The notes under the pieces were generated by a model. That model was not told the origin of the DNA, searched no databases, and saw nothing but the letters and a program-made list of their open reading frames with translations. From Pseudomonas capeferrum (GTDB taxonomy: Bacteria; Pseudomonadota; Gammaproteobacteria; Pseudomonadales; Pseudomonadaceae), in assembly GCF_013523055.1 (NCBI RefSeq), contig NZ_JAAMQM010000023.1, forward strand, positions 42,424-106,423: a stretch of 64,000 nucleotides of DNA, written 5' to 3'. Each line of letters opens with the position of its first letter. Within the stretch, counting starts at the first letter, position 1. Shown here piece after piece: positions 37,541-46,356 of the stretch. The translations under genes were made by a program, and so were the position numbers.

Positions 37541-38755
37541 ATGTCTCTTGCGAATGATCCGATCGTCATCGTCAGTGCCGTGCGTACGCCCATGGGCGGT
37601 CTGCAGGGCGCTCTCGGCAGCCTGACCGCGCCGCAACTGGGCGCCGCTGCCATCCGCGCGGCAGTCGAACGTGCCGGTATCGAGCCCGCCAGCGTCGAGC
37701 AGGTGCTGTTCGGCTGCGTGCTGTCCGCCGGCCTCGGCCAGGCCCCCGCGCGTCAGGCGGCAATCGCCGCAGGACTCGGGGCCAGTACCACGTGTACTAC
37801 CTTGAACAAGATGTGCGGCTCGGGCATGCAGGCTGCGATCCTCGCCCACGACCTGCTGTTGGCCGGCAGTGCCGAGGTCGTGGTCGCTGGTGGCATGGAA
37901 AGCATGTCCAACGCTCCCTATCTGCTGGACAAGGCGCGTAGCGGCTACCGCATGGGGCATGGCCGAGTCATCGATCACATGTTTCTGGATGGGCTGGAGG
38001 ATGCCTACGACAAGGGCCGCCTGATGGGCACCTTCGCCGAGGACTGCGCAGAGGCCAATGCTTTCAGTCGTCAGGCTCAGGATGACTTCGCCATCACGTC
38101 GCTCACGCGGGCCCAGCAAGCTATCGAGCACGGACGTTTCGCCGATGAAATCGTCCCGGTGCAGGTGACCGAGGGCAAAGTGCAACGCCTGGTCAGCGAT
38201 GACGAGCAGCCACCCAAGGCCCGCCTGGACAAGATCCCCCAGCTCAAGCCGGCGTTCCGCGAAGGCGGGACCGTGACGGCGGCCAATGCCAGTTCGATCT
38301 CCGACGGTGCCGCCGCGCTGGTGCTGATGCGCCGCTCCCAGGCCGAACAGAGCGGCTTGCAACCGCTGGCGGTGATCCACGGGCATGCCGCGTTCGCCGA
38401 CGCGCCGGCGCTGTTCCCTACCGCACCCATCGGCGCTATCGGCAAGCTGATGGAACGCACTGGCTGGAGCCTGGCAGATGTCGACTTGTTCGAGATCAAT
38501 GAAGCCTTCGCCGTGGTGACCCTGGCCGCCATGAAGCACCTGGATCTACCCCATGACAAGGTCAACATCCACGGCGGTGCCTGTGCCTTGGGCCATCCGA
38601 TCGGTGCCTCGGGCGCGCGGATCCTGGTGACCCTTCTGTCAGCATTGCGCCAGAACAACCTGCGCCGCGGCGTGGCGGCCATCTGCATTGGCGGCGGCGA
38701 GGCCACCGCGATGGCCGTCGAGTGCCTGTACGGAGATGGCCATGCTCATCAATGA
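37541..38755 (+). CDS. fadAx: Acetyl-CoA acyltransferase (thiolase)
   Basis: A 404-residue thiolase that cleaves 3-ketoacyl-CoA to acetyl-CoA and a shortened acyl-CoA. The nucleophile is Cys92 in NKMCGSGM. The other active-site residues are His352 in GGACALGHPIGASG and Cys382 in CIGGGEA, with NEAF contributing the asparagine. It starts 9 bases after the dehydrogenase stop, with AAGGAG positioned properly, and its 3' end overlaps the next gene by 14 bases. It works with the flanking enzymes to complete one beta-oxidation cycle. Confidence 0.94.
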   Translation: MSLANDPIVIVSAVRTPMGGLQGALGSLTAPQLGAAAIRAAVERAGIEPASVEQVLFGCVLSAGLGQAPARQAAIAAGLGASTTCTTLNKMCGSGMQAAILAHDLLLAGSAEVVVAGGMESMSNAPYLLDKARSGYRMGHGRVIDHMFLDGLEDAYDKGRLMGTFAEDCAEANAFSRQAQDDFAITSLTRAQQAIEHGRFADEIVPVQVTEGKVQRLVSDDEQPPKARLDKIPQLKPAFREGGTVTAANASSISDGAAALVLMRRSQAEQSGLQPLAVIHGHAAFADAPALFPTAPIGAIGKLMERTGWSLADVDLFEINEAFAVVTLAAMKHLDLPHDKVNIHGGACALGHPIGASGARILVTLLSALRQNNLRRGVAAICIGGGEATAMAVECLYGDGHAHQ

Positions 38756-39869
38756 AGAGCAGCAGCAGATCGCCGACGCCGTCCGTGATTTCGCCCAGGA
38801 ACGCCTCAAGCCCTTCGCCGAACAATGGGATCGCGAGCATCGCTTTCCCCGCGAGGCTATTCAGGAGATGGCCGAGCTGGGCCTGTTCGGCATGCTGGTG
38901 CCGGAACGATGGGGCGGCAGCGACACCGGCTACGTCGCCTATGCCATGGCGCTTGAGGAAGTGGCCGCGGGTGACGGTGCCTGCTCGACGATCATGAGCG
39001 TGCATAACTCCGTGGGCTGCGTGCCAATTCTGCGGTTCGGCAGCGAGCAGCAGAAACAGCGGTTTCTAACCCCCCTGGCCAGCGGGGTGATGCTGGGGGC
39101 CTTTGCCCTCACCGAGCCCCAAGCGGGCTCCGATGCCAGTAGTCTGAAGGCTCGGGCTCGGCTGGAGGGCGATCATTACCTGCTTACGGGCAGCAAACAG
39201 TTCATCACTTCTGGGCAGAATGCGGGAGTGGTGATCGTCTTCGCGGTGACCGATCCGCAGGCCGGCAAGCGTGGCATCAGCGCTTTCATCGTGCCGACCG
39301 ATTCACCGGGCTATCAAGTCGCGAGGGTGGAGGACAAGCTCGGGCAGCATGCTTCGGATACCTGTCAGATTGTCTTCGACAACGTGCGTGTGCCGGTGGC
39401 CAACAGGCTGGGCGAGGAGGGCGAAGGTTACCGAATCGCCCTGGCCAACCTGGAAGGCGGTCGTATCGGCATCGCCGCTCAGGCGGTGGGCATGGCCCGC
39501 GCCGCGTTCGAGGTAGCGCGCGACTATGCGCGTGAGCGGCAGAGCTTTGGCAAGGCGCTGATCGAGCACCAGGCAGTGGCCTTCCGTCTGGCCGACATGG
39601 CCACGCGCATTGCCGTCGCTCGGCAGATGGTGCTGCATGCCGCGGCCTTGCGCGATGCTGATCGGCCGGCGCTGGTGGAAGCCTCCATGGCCAAGCTGTT
39701 CGCCTCGGAGATGGCCGAGAAGGTATGCTCCGATGCCTTGCAGACGCTCGGCGGTTATGGCTATCTGAGCGACTTCCCGCTGGAGCGCATCTATAGAGAC
39801 GTGCGCGTCTGCCAGATCTATGAAGGCACCAGCGATATCCAGCGCATGGTCATTGCGCGCAATCTTTGA
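38742..39869 (+). CDS. Acyl-CoA dehydrogenase
   Basis: FAD enzyme of 375 residues catalysing the first, alpha-beta desaturation step, in the short/branched-chain acyl-CoA dehydrogenase group. FALTEPQAGSDASSL and FITSGQNA line the flavin site, and LQTLGGYGYL is the dehydrogenase family motif. Catalytic Glu361 lies in YEGTSDIQR. The ATG at 38742 has GGAG 6 bases upstream inside the thiolase gene; an ATG two codons earlier leaves no room for it. The electrons pass to ETF, encoded elsewhere. Confidence 0.93.
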   Translation: MLINEEQQQIADAVRDFAQERLKPFAEQWDREHRFPREAIQEMAELGLFGMLVPERWGGSDTGYVAYAMALEEVAAGDGACSTIMSVHNSVGCVPILRFGSEQQKQRFLTPLASGVMLGAFALTEPQAGSDASSLKARARLEGDHYLLTGSKQFITSGQNAGVVIVFAVTDPQAGKRGISAFIVPTDSPGYQVARVEDKLGQHASDTCQIVFDNVRVPVANRLGEEGEGYRIALANLEGGRIGIAAQAVGMARAAFEVARDYARERQSFGKALIEHQAVAFRLADMATRIAVARQMVLHAAALRDADRPALVEASMAKLFASEMAEKVCSDALQTLGGYGYLSDFPLERIYRDVRVCQIYEGTSDIQRMVIARNL

Positions 39870-39882
39870 AGGAGCAATCTGC

Positions 39883-40656
39883 ATGGCATTCGAAACCATC
39901 CTGCTGGACATCCACGGCAAAGTCGGCCTGATCACCCTCAACCGGCCCCAGGCCCTGAACGCGCTCAATGCCCAGATCGTCGGCGAGATCAACCAGGCCC
40001 TGGACCAGCTGGAAAAGAACCCGGCGATCGGCTGCGTGGTGCTGACGGGGTCCGCCAAGGCGTTCGCGGCAGGTGCCGATATCAAGGAAATGGCTGACCT
40101 GCAGTATCCGCAGATCTATGTCGAGGACCTGTTCAGCGACGCCGACCGGATCGCCAATCGACGCAAGCCGATCATTGCCGCCGTATCCGGCTTCGCCCTC
40201 GGTGGCGGCTGCGAATTGGCGATGATGTGCGATTTCATCCTGGCGGCGGACAATGCCCGTTTCGGCCAGCCGGAAATCAATCTGGGCGTGCTCCCCGGCA
40301 TGGGCGGCACCCAGCGGCTGACCCGCGCGGTGGGCAAGGCCAAGGCCATGGAGCTGTGCCTCACGGGCCGCCTGATGGACGCCGAGGAAGCCGAGCGCGC
40401 CGGGCTCGTCGCCCGTGTGGTGCCGCAAGCCGAACTGCTCGAGGAAGCGCTCAAGGTCGCGGCGACCATCGCCAGCAAATCGATCCCGGTGAGCATGATG
40501 GTCAAGGAGAGCGTCAACCGCGCGTTCGAAGTTACCCTCAGCGAAGGGGTGCGTTTCGAGCGCCGAGTGTTCCACGCGGCGTTCGCCACCGAGGATCAGA
40601 AGGAAGGCATGGCCGCCTTCGTGGCCAAGCGCGAGGCGCAGTTCAAGGATCGCTGA
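39883..40656 (+). CDS. fadB1x: Enoyl-CoA hydratase
   Basis: Crotonase-family enzyme of 257 residues that hydrates trans-2-enoyl-CoA. Both catalytic acids are present: Glu111 (GGGCELAMMCD) and Glu131 (QPEINLGVLPGMGGTQRL). The oxyanion-hole residues lie in FAAGADIKEM and VSGFALGGGCE. It starts 13 bases after the acyl-CoA dehydrogenase stop, with AAGGAG upstream. Last gene of the beta-oxidation operon; no acyl-CoA synthetase is present in this copy of the cluster. Confidence 0.94.
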   Translation: MAFETILLDIHGKVGLITLNRPQALNALNAQIVGEINQALDQLEKNPAIGCVVLTGSAKAFAAGADIKEMADLQYPQIYVEDLFSDADRIANRRKPIIAAVSGFALGGGCELAMMCDFILAADNARFGQPEINLGVLPGMGGTQRLTRAVGKAKAMELCLTGRLMDAEEAERAGLVARVVPQAELLEEALKVAATIASKSIPVSMMVKESVNRAFEVTLSEGVRFERRVFHAAFATEDQKEGMAAFVAKREAQFKDR

Positions 40657-40858
40657 AGTCACTCCTTGCTGTTCAGCGCCGGGCGGAGCGACTGTCTGCG
40701 AGATGACAGCCGCTCGGCCCGGCACTACGACATTCGCATCGAAGACCATGTGCCTTCGCCGCTGGATGGACTCGGCAGGCACCCCTACCAAGGAAGCAGC
40801 CAAGTGCACCCAACGGCCCATTCGTCCAGGCGGTCGGGGATTCTAAGATCCTCTCACC

Positions 40859-40877
40859 GCCTGTCATTGCGACAGGC
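40859..40877. terminator. Hairpin before exaC
   Basis: GCCTGTC and GACAGGC pair around ATTGC in the 244-base gap between the enoyl-CoA hydratase and exaC genes, 24 bases before the exaC start. It could end the upstream operon or act as a symmetrical operator for exaC. Nothing else is recognised in 40657-40858. Confidence 0.4.
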
Positions 40878-40900
40878 CCCGCACAGTCGAGGCTCATTCC

Positions 40901-42421
40901 ATGATCTATGCCGCTCCAGGTACTCCGGGTGCTCTTGTCCAGTTCAAGTTGCGTTATGGCAACTTCATAGGAGGTGAATTCGTCGCCCCCGCCAAGGGTG
41001 AGTACTTCACCAATTCTTCGCCAGTCAATGGCCAACCCATCGCGGAATTCCCACGCTCCGGCATCGAAGATATCGACGGGGCGCTTGATGCTGCGCATGC
41101 CGCGGCAGATGCCTGGGGGCGCACGGCGGTACAGGACCGTGCCCTGATCCTGCTGAAGATCGCCGATCGCATCGAAGCCAACCTGGAGAAGCTTGCCATC
41201 ACCGAAAGCTGGGACAACGGCAAGGCCATTCGGGAAACGTTGAATGCCGACGTGCCCTTGGCGGCTGACCACTTTCGCTATTTCGCTGGCTGCATCCGCG
41301 CGCAGGAAGGCGCCGCCGCCGAGATCAATGAAACGACCGTGGCCTATCACATCCATGAACCGCTGGGCGTGGTCGGCCAGATCATTCCGTGGAACTTCCC
41401 TTTGCTGATGGCCGCCTGGAAACTGGCTCCGGCCCTGGCCGCGGGCAACTGCGTGGTGCTCAAGCCTGCCGAGCAGACGCCGCTGTCGATCACTCTGCTG
41501 GCCGAACTGATCGGTGACCTGCTGCCTGCGGGTGTTCTGAACATCGTCCATGGCCTTGGTCGCGAGGCGGGCGAGGCCTTGGCCACTAGCAAGCGCATTG
41601 CCAAGATCGCCTTCACAGGTTCCACCCCGGTAGGCTCGCACATCATGAAGTGCGCGGCCGAGAACATCATTCCGTCTACCGTGGAACTGGGCGGCAAGTC
41701 GCCGAACATCTTCTTCGAAGACATCATGCAAGCCGAACCAAGTTTCATCGAAAAAGCGGCGGAGGGCCTGGTGCTGGCGTTCTTCAACCAGGGTGAGGTG
41801 TGCACCTGTCCGTCACGCGCGCTGGTGCAGGAATCCATCTATCCGCAATTCATGGAAGTGGTGCTGCGCAAGGTCGAGCAGATCAGGCGCGGCGATCCGC
41901 TGGACACCGAGACCATGGTCGGGGCCCAGGCCTCGGAGCAGCAGTTCGACAAGATCCTGTCCTATCTCGAGATTGCCAGGGAGGAGGGCGCCGAGCTGCT
42001 CACCGGTGGTCAGGCCCAACGGCTCGAAGGCGACCTGGCCCGCGGCTACTACATCCAGCCGACCCTGCTCAAGGGGCACAACAAGATGCGCGTGTTCCAG
42101 GAAGAAATCTTTGGTCCGGTGGTCAGTGTGGCGACCTTCAAGGATGAAGCCGAAGCGCTGGCGATCGCCAACGACACCGAGTTCGGCCTTGGCGCGGGCG
42201 TCTGGACCCGCGACATCAACCGTGCCTACCGCATGGGCCGGGCCATCAAGGCCGGGCGCGTGTGGACCAACTGCTACCACCTGTATCCGGCGCATGCCGC
42301 GTTCGGGGGGTACAAGAAATCCGGTGTCGGTCGGGAAACCCACAAGATGATGCTCGACCACTATCAGCAGACCAAGAACCTGCTGGTCAGCTATGACATC
42401 AACCCGCTGGGCTTCTTCTGA
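40901..42421 (+). CDS. exaC: NAD-dependent aldehyde dehydrogenase
   Basis: Cytoplasmic enzyme of 506 residues oxidising acetaldehyde and related aldehydes formed by PQQ-dependent alcohol dehydrogenases. The sequence matches the ExaC/AldB subgroup almost end to end, from MIYAAPGTPGA to SYDINPLGFF. The active site has Glu262 in VELGGKSPN and Cys301 in NQGEVCTC; NAD binding includes IPWNFPLL and FTGSTPVG. GAGG lies 7 bases before the ATG. The following pqqA-like gene, ercA and ercS' place it in the alcohol-oxidation regulon (aldB-II in P. putida nomenclature). Confidence 0.93.
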   Translation: MIYAAPGTPGALVQFKLRYGNFIGGEFVAPAKGEYFTNSSPVNGQPIAEFPRSGIEDIDGALDAAHAAADAWGRTAVQDRALILLKIADRIEANLEKLAITESWDNGKAIRETLNADVPLAADHFRYFAGCIRAQEGAAAEINETTVAYHIHEPLGVVGQIIPWNFPLLMAAWKLAPALAAGNCVVLKPAEQTPLSITLLAELIGDLLPAGVLNIVHGLGREAGEALATSKRIAKIAFTGSTPVGSHIMKCAAENIIPSTVELGGKSPNIFFEDIMQAEPSFIEKAAEGLVLAFFNQGEVCTCPSRALVQESIYPQFMEVVLRKVEQIRRGDPLDTETMVGAQASEQQFDKILSYLEIAREEGAELLTGGQAQRLEGDLARGYYIQPTLLKGHNKMRVFQEEIFGPVVSVATFKDEAEALAIANDTEFGLGAGVWTRDINRAYRMGRAIKAGRVWTNCYHLYPAHAAFGGYKKSGVGRETHKMMLDHYQQTKNLLVSYDINPLGFF

Positions 42422-42488
42422 CCGATCAGGCGCGAGACCTGTCCTAAAGTAGCGATGAATCTGCGCCGGAAACGGTGTATCAATGGAC

Positions 42489-42508
42489 GCACCGCAATAC
42501 TGCGGTGC
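42489..42508. terminator. Hairpin immediately before the pqqA-like gene
   Basis: GCACCGCA and TGCGGTGC form a perfect 8-bp stem around ATAC, ending 3 bases before the AGAGGA ribosome site of the pqqA-like gene. It may terminate exaC transcripts, stabilise the 5' end of a pqqA mRNA, or tune its translation. Confidence 0.5.
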
Positions 42509-42525
42509 AAGAAGAGGATGAACCC

Positions 42526-42597
42526 ATGTGGAAAAAGCCCGCGTTCACTGACCTGCGTATCGGTTTCGAAGTGACCATGTACTTCGCCAGCCGTTGA
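42526..42597 (+). CDS. pqqA: PqqA-like peptide precursor of pyrroloquinoline quinone
   Basis: A 23-residue peptide, MWKKPAFTDL followed by RIGFEVTMYFASR. It has the PqqA hallmark Glu15-x3-Tyr19 (EVTMY), the two residues that PqqE/PqqF/PqqD-dependent chemistry fuses into PQQ. AGAGGAT lies 7-13 bases before the ATG. The genes needed to process it (pqqBCDE) are not adjacent, so this is an orphan, probably second, copy placed between exaC and ercA. It likely boosts precursor supply when alcohol-oxidation genes are induced. Confidence 0.9.
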   Translation: MWKKPAFTDLRIGFEVTMYFASR

Positions 42598-42721
42598 CCC
42601 TCCTGGTGTCGGTTGCTTCTACAGTGGCCGGCACCGCTACCTTGCAATGGTCTGATTGCAAACCCCGGTGGATGCTTTAGTCTGAGGCTCATTACCCTAG
42701 AACAACAAGAATAGGCGTTGC

Positions 42722-43885
42722 ATGAGCCCGAATCTGAGCCAGTTGCGCAAGTTCGTTTCACCCGAAATCATCTTCGGTGCCGGCTGCAGGCACCACGCTG
42801 CCAATTACGCCCGCAATTTCGGTGCTCGCAAGGTCCTGCTGGTCAGCGACCCAGGCGTGAGGGCGGCCGGTTGGGTGGCCGACATTGAGGCGAGCCTGCA
42901 AGGCCAAGGCATCGGCTACTGTGTCTATACCGAGGTATCGCCCAACCCCCGTATCGAGGAAATCATGGCCGGTGCCGAGCGCTATCGCAGCGAACAGTGC
43001 GACGTGATTATCGCCGTGGGCGGTGGCAGCCCCATGGATTGCGCCAAGGGCATCGGGATCGTGGTTGCCCATGGCCGTCACATCCTCGAATTCGAAGGGG
43101 TCGACACCATCCGTGTACCGAGCCCGCCGCTCATCCTGATCCCCACCACGGCCGGCACGTCGGCCGATGTGTCGCAGTTCGTGATCATCTCCAACCAGCA
43201 GGAGCGCATGAAATTTTCCATCGTCAGCAAGGCGGTGGTGCCGGATGTTTCGCTGATCGATCCGGAAACTACGCTGAGCATGGATCCGTTCTTGTCCGCC
43301 TGTACCGGCATCGACGCGCTGGTGCATGCGATCGAGGCCTTCGTTTCCACCGGCCATGGACCCTTGACCGACCCGCATGCGCTGGAGGCCATGCGACTGA
43401 TCAATGGCAACCTGGTGGAAATGATTGCCAACCCGCACGATATCGCCCTGCGCGAGAAGGTCATGCTCGGCAGTATGCAGGCCGGCCTTGCGTTCTCCAA
43501 TGCCATCCTTGGTGCCGTGCATGCGATGTCCCATAGCCTGGGCGGGTTCCTCGATCTTCCGCATGGGCTGTGCAATGCCGTGTTGGTCGAGCATGTGGTG
43601 GCCTTCAACTACAGCGCCGCGCCCGACCGCTTCAAGGTCATCGCCCAGACGCTGGGCATCGATTGCCGTGGGCTCAGCCACGAGCAGGTGCGAAGGCGTC
43701 TGGTCGAGCACCTGATCGCGCTCAAGCATGCCGTGGGCTTCCATGAGACGCTCGGCCTGCATGGCGTCGGCAGTAGTGACATTCCCTTCCTGTCGCGCCA
43801 TGCCATGGACGACCCGTGCATCCTCACCAACCCTCGCAATTCGAGCCTGCGAGATGTCGAGGTGGTCTATGGCGAGGCCCTCTGA
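42722..43885 (+). CDS. ercA: Iron-containing alcohol dehydrogenase ErcA
   Basis: Group III metal-dependent alcohol dehydrogenase of 387 residues. The NAD-binding part contains VGGGSPMDCAKGIG and PTTAGTSADVSQF. Iron ligands are expected from the histidines of ALVHAIEAF, HAMSHSLGG and LPHGLCNA. In P. aeruginosa the homologous gene lies between pqq genes and ercS' and takes part in regulating ethanol oxidation rather than being the main catabolic enzyme. The start is at 42722; no strong ribosome site is seen. It overlaps ercS' by 17 bases. Confidence 0.9.
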   Translation: MSPNLSQLRKFVSPEIIFGAGCRHHAANYARNFGARKVLLVSDPGVRAAGWVADIEASLQGQGIGYCVYTEVSPNPRIEEIMAGAERYRSEQCDVIIAVGGGSPMDCAKGIGIVVAHGRHILEFEGVDTIRVPSPPLILIPTTAGTSADVSQFVIISNQQERMKFSIVSKAVVPDVSLIDPETTLSMDPFLSACTGIDALVHAIEAFVSTGHGPLTDPHALEAMRLINGNLVEMIANPHDIALREKVMLGSMQAGLAFSNAILGAVHAMSHSLGGFLDLPHGLCNAVLVEHVVAFNYSAAPDRFKVIAQTLGIDCRGLSHEQVRRRLVEHLIALKHAVGFHETLGLHGVGSSDIPFLSRHAMDDPCILTNPRNSSLRDVEVVYGEAL

Positions 43886-45533
43886 GGTTGGCAGTGACGC
43901 CCTGGCAGGGCTGTTGGGCCTGAGCAACCACACCGTACGCAAGAGCCATTACCCTGAGCTTGCCGTGCGCCTGGAGGAACTGGAGGCCGAGCGCAATCGC
44001 TACAAATGGCTGTTCGAACACGCGGTACAGGGCATCTTCCAGGCCAGCCTGGAGCACGGCATGCGCGCGGCCAACCCGGCATTGGCGCGCATGCTTGGCT
44101 ATGCGGATCCTCAGGCCGTGTTGTTTTCTCGCAGCGACCTCGCCTCCCAATTGTTCGTCGGCGGCTCTGTGGAGTTGTTGGCCATCGTCGCGGCGCTTCA
44201 GCGTGAACAAGCCCTGCTCGGCTATGAGACCCGGCTGCGTCGGCGCGATGGCAGCAGCATCGACGTGTTGATGAACCTGTTGATGCGTCCGGACGAGCCG
44301 GGCGTGGTGGAGGGGTTTGTCGCCGATATCACCGAGCGCAAGCAAGCCCAGGCCAGGCTACAGCAGCTCAATGATCAGCTCGAGCAACGGGTCGCCGCGC
44401 GGACCATCGAATTGAGGGATGCCCGGGATGCCGCGCAGGCGGCCAATCTCAGCAAGGATAAATACCTGGCGGCTGCCAGCCATGATCTGCTGCAGCCCCT
44501 GAACGCGGCGCGTCTGCTGATTTCGACGCTGCGCGAGCGTCGCTTGGACAATGCCGAGCAAGTGCTGGTCGAGCGGGCGCATCAGGCGCTGGAAGGGGCC
44601 GAGGACCTGTTGACCGATCTGCTCGATATTTCACGCCTGGACCAGGCCGCCGTTAAACCGGACCTGGAGCTGTATCGCCTTGACGAAGTGCTGCTGCCTC
44701 TGGGGTCGGAATTCCAACCGGTCGCCGAGGCTGCCGGTCTGGCCCTGCGCGTGCGCGGGGGACAACGGGTGATCCATACGGATCTGCGGCTGCTGACGCG
44801 GATCCTGCGCAATTTCCTCAGTAATGCCTGTCGTTATACCGAGCAGGGGCGGGTACTGCTGGGCTGGCGTCGGCGCGGTCACCATCTGCGCATCGAGGTT
44901 TGGGATACAGGCCGCGGGATTGCCGCGGACCGCCTCGACTCGATCTTCCTGGAGTTCAACCAGCTGGATGTCGGGCGTGCGGCCGACCGCAAGGGCGTGG
45001 GGCTGGGATTGGCGATCGTGGAGCGGATTGCACGGATTCTCGACTGTCGCATTGAGGTGCGTTCCCGACCAGGTCGCGGTTCGGTCTTCAGCATCGACGT
45101 ACCTTTGTCTCATGAGCAGCCTGCCCAGCCGCTACCCTTGCTGCCGCAGATCAGCCTTGGCGATCCGTTGCCGGGGCGGCGATTGCTGGTGCTCGACAAC
45201 GAATCCAGCATCCGCCAGAGCATGGCGTCGTTGCTCTCTCAATGGGGATGCCAGGTCGTCACAGCGGGAGACCTGGTGGAATCCCTGGCAGTGCTCGGCG
45301 GGCAACCGCCGGATGTCGTTCTGGCGGATTTTCATCTCGATGACGGCGTCACCGGTTGCGATGTCGTGCGTGAACTGCGATCGTATTTTGCCTGCTCTAT
45401 CGCGGTGGTGATGATCACTGCCGATCGCAGCGAGCAGAGCCGCCGCGCCATGCAGCGGCTCAAGGCACCGCTGTTGAACAAACCCGTCAAGCCGGGCAAG
45501 CTGCGCGCGGTATTGAGCCAGTTGCTGGGTTGA
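43869..45533 (+). CDS. ercS': PAS hybrid sensor histidine kinase/response regulator (ErcS'-like)
   Basis: A 554-residue cytoplasmic hybrid kinase with no membrane segments. A PAS domain (about 43-160, ending in the PAC motif ADITERKQA) is followed by a coiled coil, HisKA with His205 in AASHDLLQP, and HATPase with NFLSNACRY and GVGLGLAIVER. A C-terminal receiver has phospho-acceptor Asp487 and the conserved lysine in LLNKPVKPG. The ATG at 43869 overlaps the ercA stop by 17 bases; a frame open to 43728 inside ercA is rejected. It belongs to the network controlling PQQ-linked alcohol oxidation in pseudomonads; the partner regulators are not in the window. Confidence 0.9.
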   Translation: MARPSEVGSDALAGLLGLSNHTVRKSHYPELAVRLEELEAERNRYKWLFEHAVQGIFQASLEHGMRAANPALARMLGYADPQAVLFSRSDLASQLFVGGSVELLAIVAALQREQALLGYETRLRRRDGSSIDVLMNLLMRPDEPGVVEGFVADITERKQAQARLQQLNDQLEQRVAARTIELRDARDAAQAANLSKDKYLAAASHDLLQPLNAARLLISTLRERRLDNAEQVLVERAHQALEGAEDLLTDLLDISRLDQAAVKPDLELYRLDEVLLPLGSEFQPVAEAAGLALRVRGGQRVIHTDLRLLTRILRNFLSNACRYTEQGRVLLGWRRRGHHLRIEVWDTGRGIAADRLDSIFLEFNQLDVGRAADRKGVGLGLAIVERIARILDCRIEVRSRPGRGSVFSIDVPLSHEQPAQPLPLLPQISLGDPLPGRRLLVLDNESSIRQSMASLLSQWGCQVVTAGDLVESLAVLGGQPPDVVLADFHLDDGVTGCDVVRELRSYFACSIAVVMITADRSEQSRRAMQRLKAPLLNKPVKPGKLRAVLSQLLG

Positions 45534-45803
45534 GGTCCGATTTATGGTCCCTGGCTGAACCTTGTTCTCAGGTTGTTGCTTCATCCCCACTGCAATATGG
45601 CGATGATAGCCGCCCCCATGTGTGCAATCCTGGCCCTTGCGGTCGATTGGCTGTCATTTATGTTGCCCAGCAAGACGTGGCACCTTAGACTGCCGCCCCC
45701 TGTAAAAGAGTGCCGCTTTGGCGCTCGAAGAATTCCGCTGCCGGCACGTCGTTGCCGGGAGTATCCGAAACGCCTAAATGCACGTATTTTCATAGAGAAA
45801 TCG

Positions 45804-46208
45804 ATGACCAAGGAACAGTTGCTGGCCATGCCGGCCGATGACTACATGAACGCCGAGCAGCTCGCGTTCTTCACTCAGTTGCTGCAATCGATGAAGGTCG
45901 AAACCCACGAGCGGATCGATCAGAGCCGCGCTACGATCGAGAGCCTCGATACCCCATCCGATCCGGCTGATGTGGCATCGGTCGAGGAAGAGCGCCACTG
46001 GCTGGTCAACGCCATCGAGCGCGACCAGCGTCTGCTGCCGCAACTGGAGATGGCCCTGGGCCGAATCGCCGACGAAAGTTTCGGATGGTGCGATGACAGT
46101 GGTGAGCCTATCGGCCTGCAGCGCCTGCTGATCAGCCCGATCACCAAGTACTGCATCGAAGCCCAGGAGCGTCACGAGCAGATCGACCGGCACCAGCGCC
46201 AGATCTGA
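45804..46208 (+). CDS. DksA/TraR family RNA polymerase regulator with degenerate zinc site
   Basis: A 134-residue DksA-like protein expected to enter the RNA polymerase secondary channel. A coiled coil (about 15-88) carries the tip motif DPADVA (Asp53, Asp56), which matches the functional DxxDxA. The C-terminal globule reads GWCDDSGEPIG and KYCIEAQE, so only Cys96 and Cys117 remain of the four zinc-binding cysteines. This resembles P. aeruginosa DksA2, which works without zinc, but the usual zur-linked neighbours of dksA2 are absent. The ATG at 45804 follows AGAGAAA; the longer frame from 45573 is not supported. Confidence 0.87.
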   Translation: MTKEQLLAMPADDYMNAEQLAFFTQLLQSMKVETHERIDQSRATIESLDTPSDPADVASVEEERHWLVNAIERDQRLLPQLEMALGRIADESFGWCDDSGEPIGLQRLLISPITKYCIEAQERHEQIDRHQRQI

Positions 46209-46219
46209 CCGACCCTGCT

Positions 46220-46251
46220 GAAAGCCCTGCGGAGCGATCCTTGGGGCTTTC
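46220..46251. terminator. Hairpin after the DksA-like gene
   Basis: GAAAGCCC and GGGCTTTC pair across a 16-base loop, 11 bases after the stop. The classical form with a T tract is not present. Confidence 0.6.
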
Positions 46252-46356
46252 GTATGGCAGGGGGCGGTGTTTTGTTGCCGTATTTGCAAAACATCTGTAC
46301 CGGCCAATGCTTTTTTACTTGCGAGGCCGCGCGTATCATCCGCTATCGTTAGGTTG

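Noticed and set aside
37280..38539. 419-codon minus-strand frame opposite the thiolase gene
   Set aside because: Antisense to a thiolase with intact catalytic residues; no start signal.
42620..42665. Possible sigma-54 promoter (GGCAC...TTGCA) before ercA
   Set aside because: The distance between the GG and GC elements is 12 rather than the required 10 bases.
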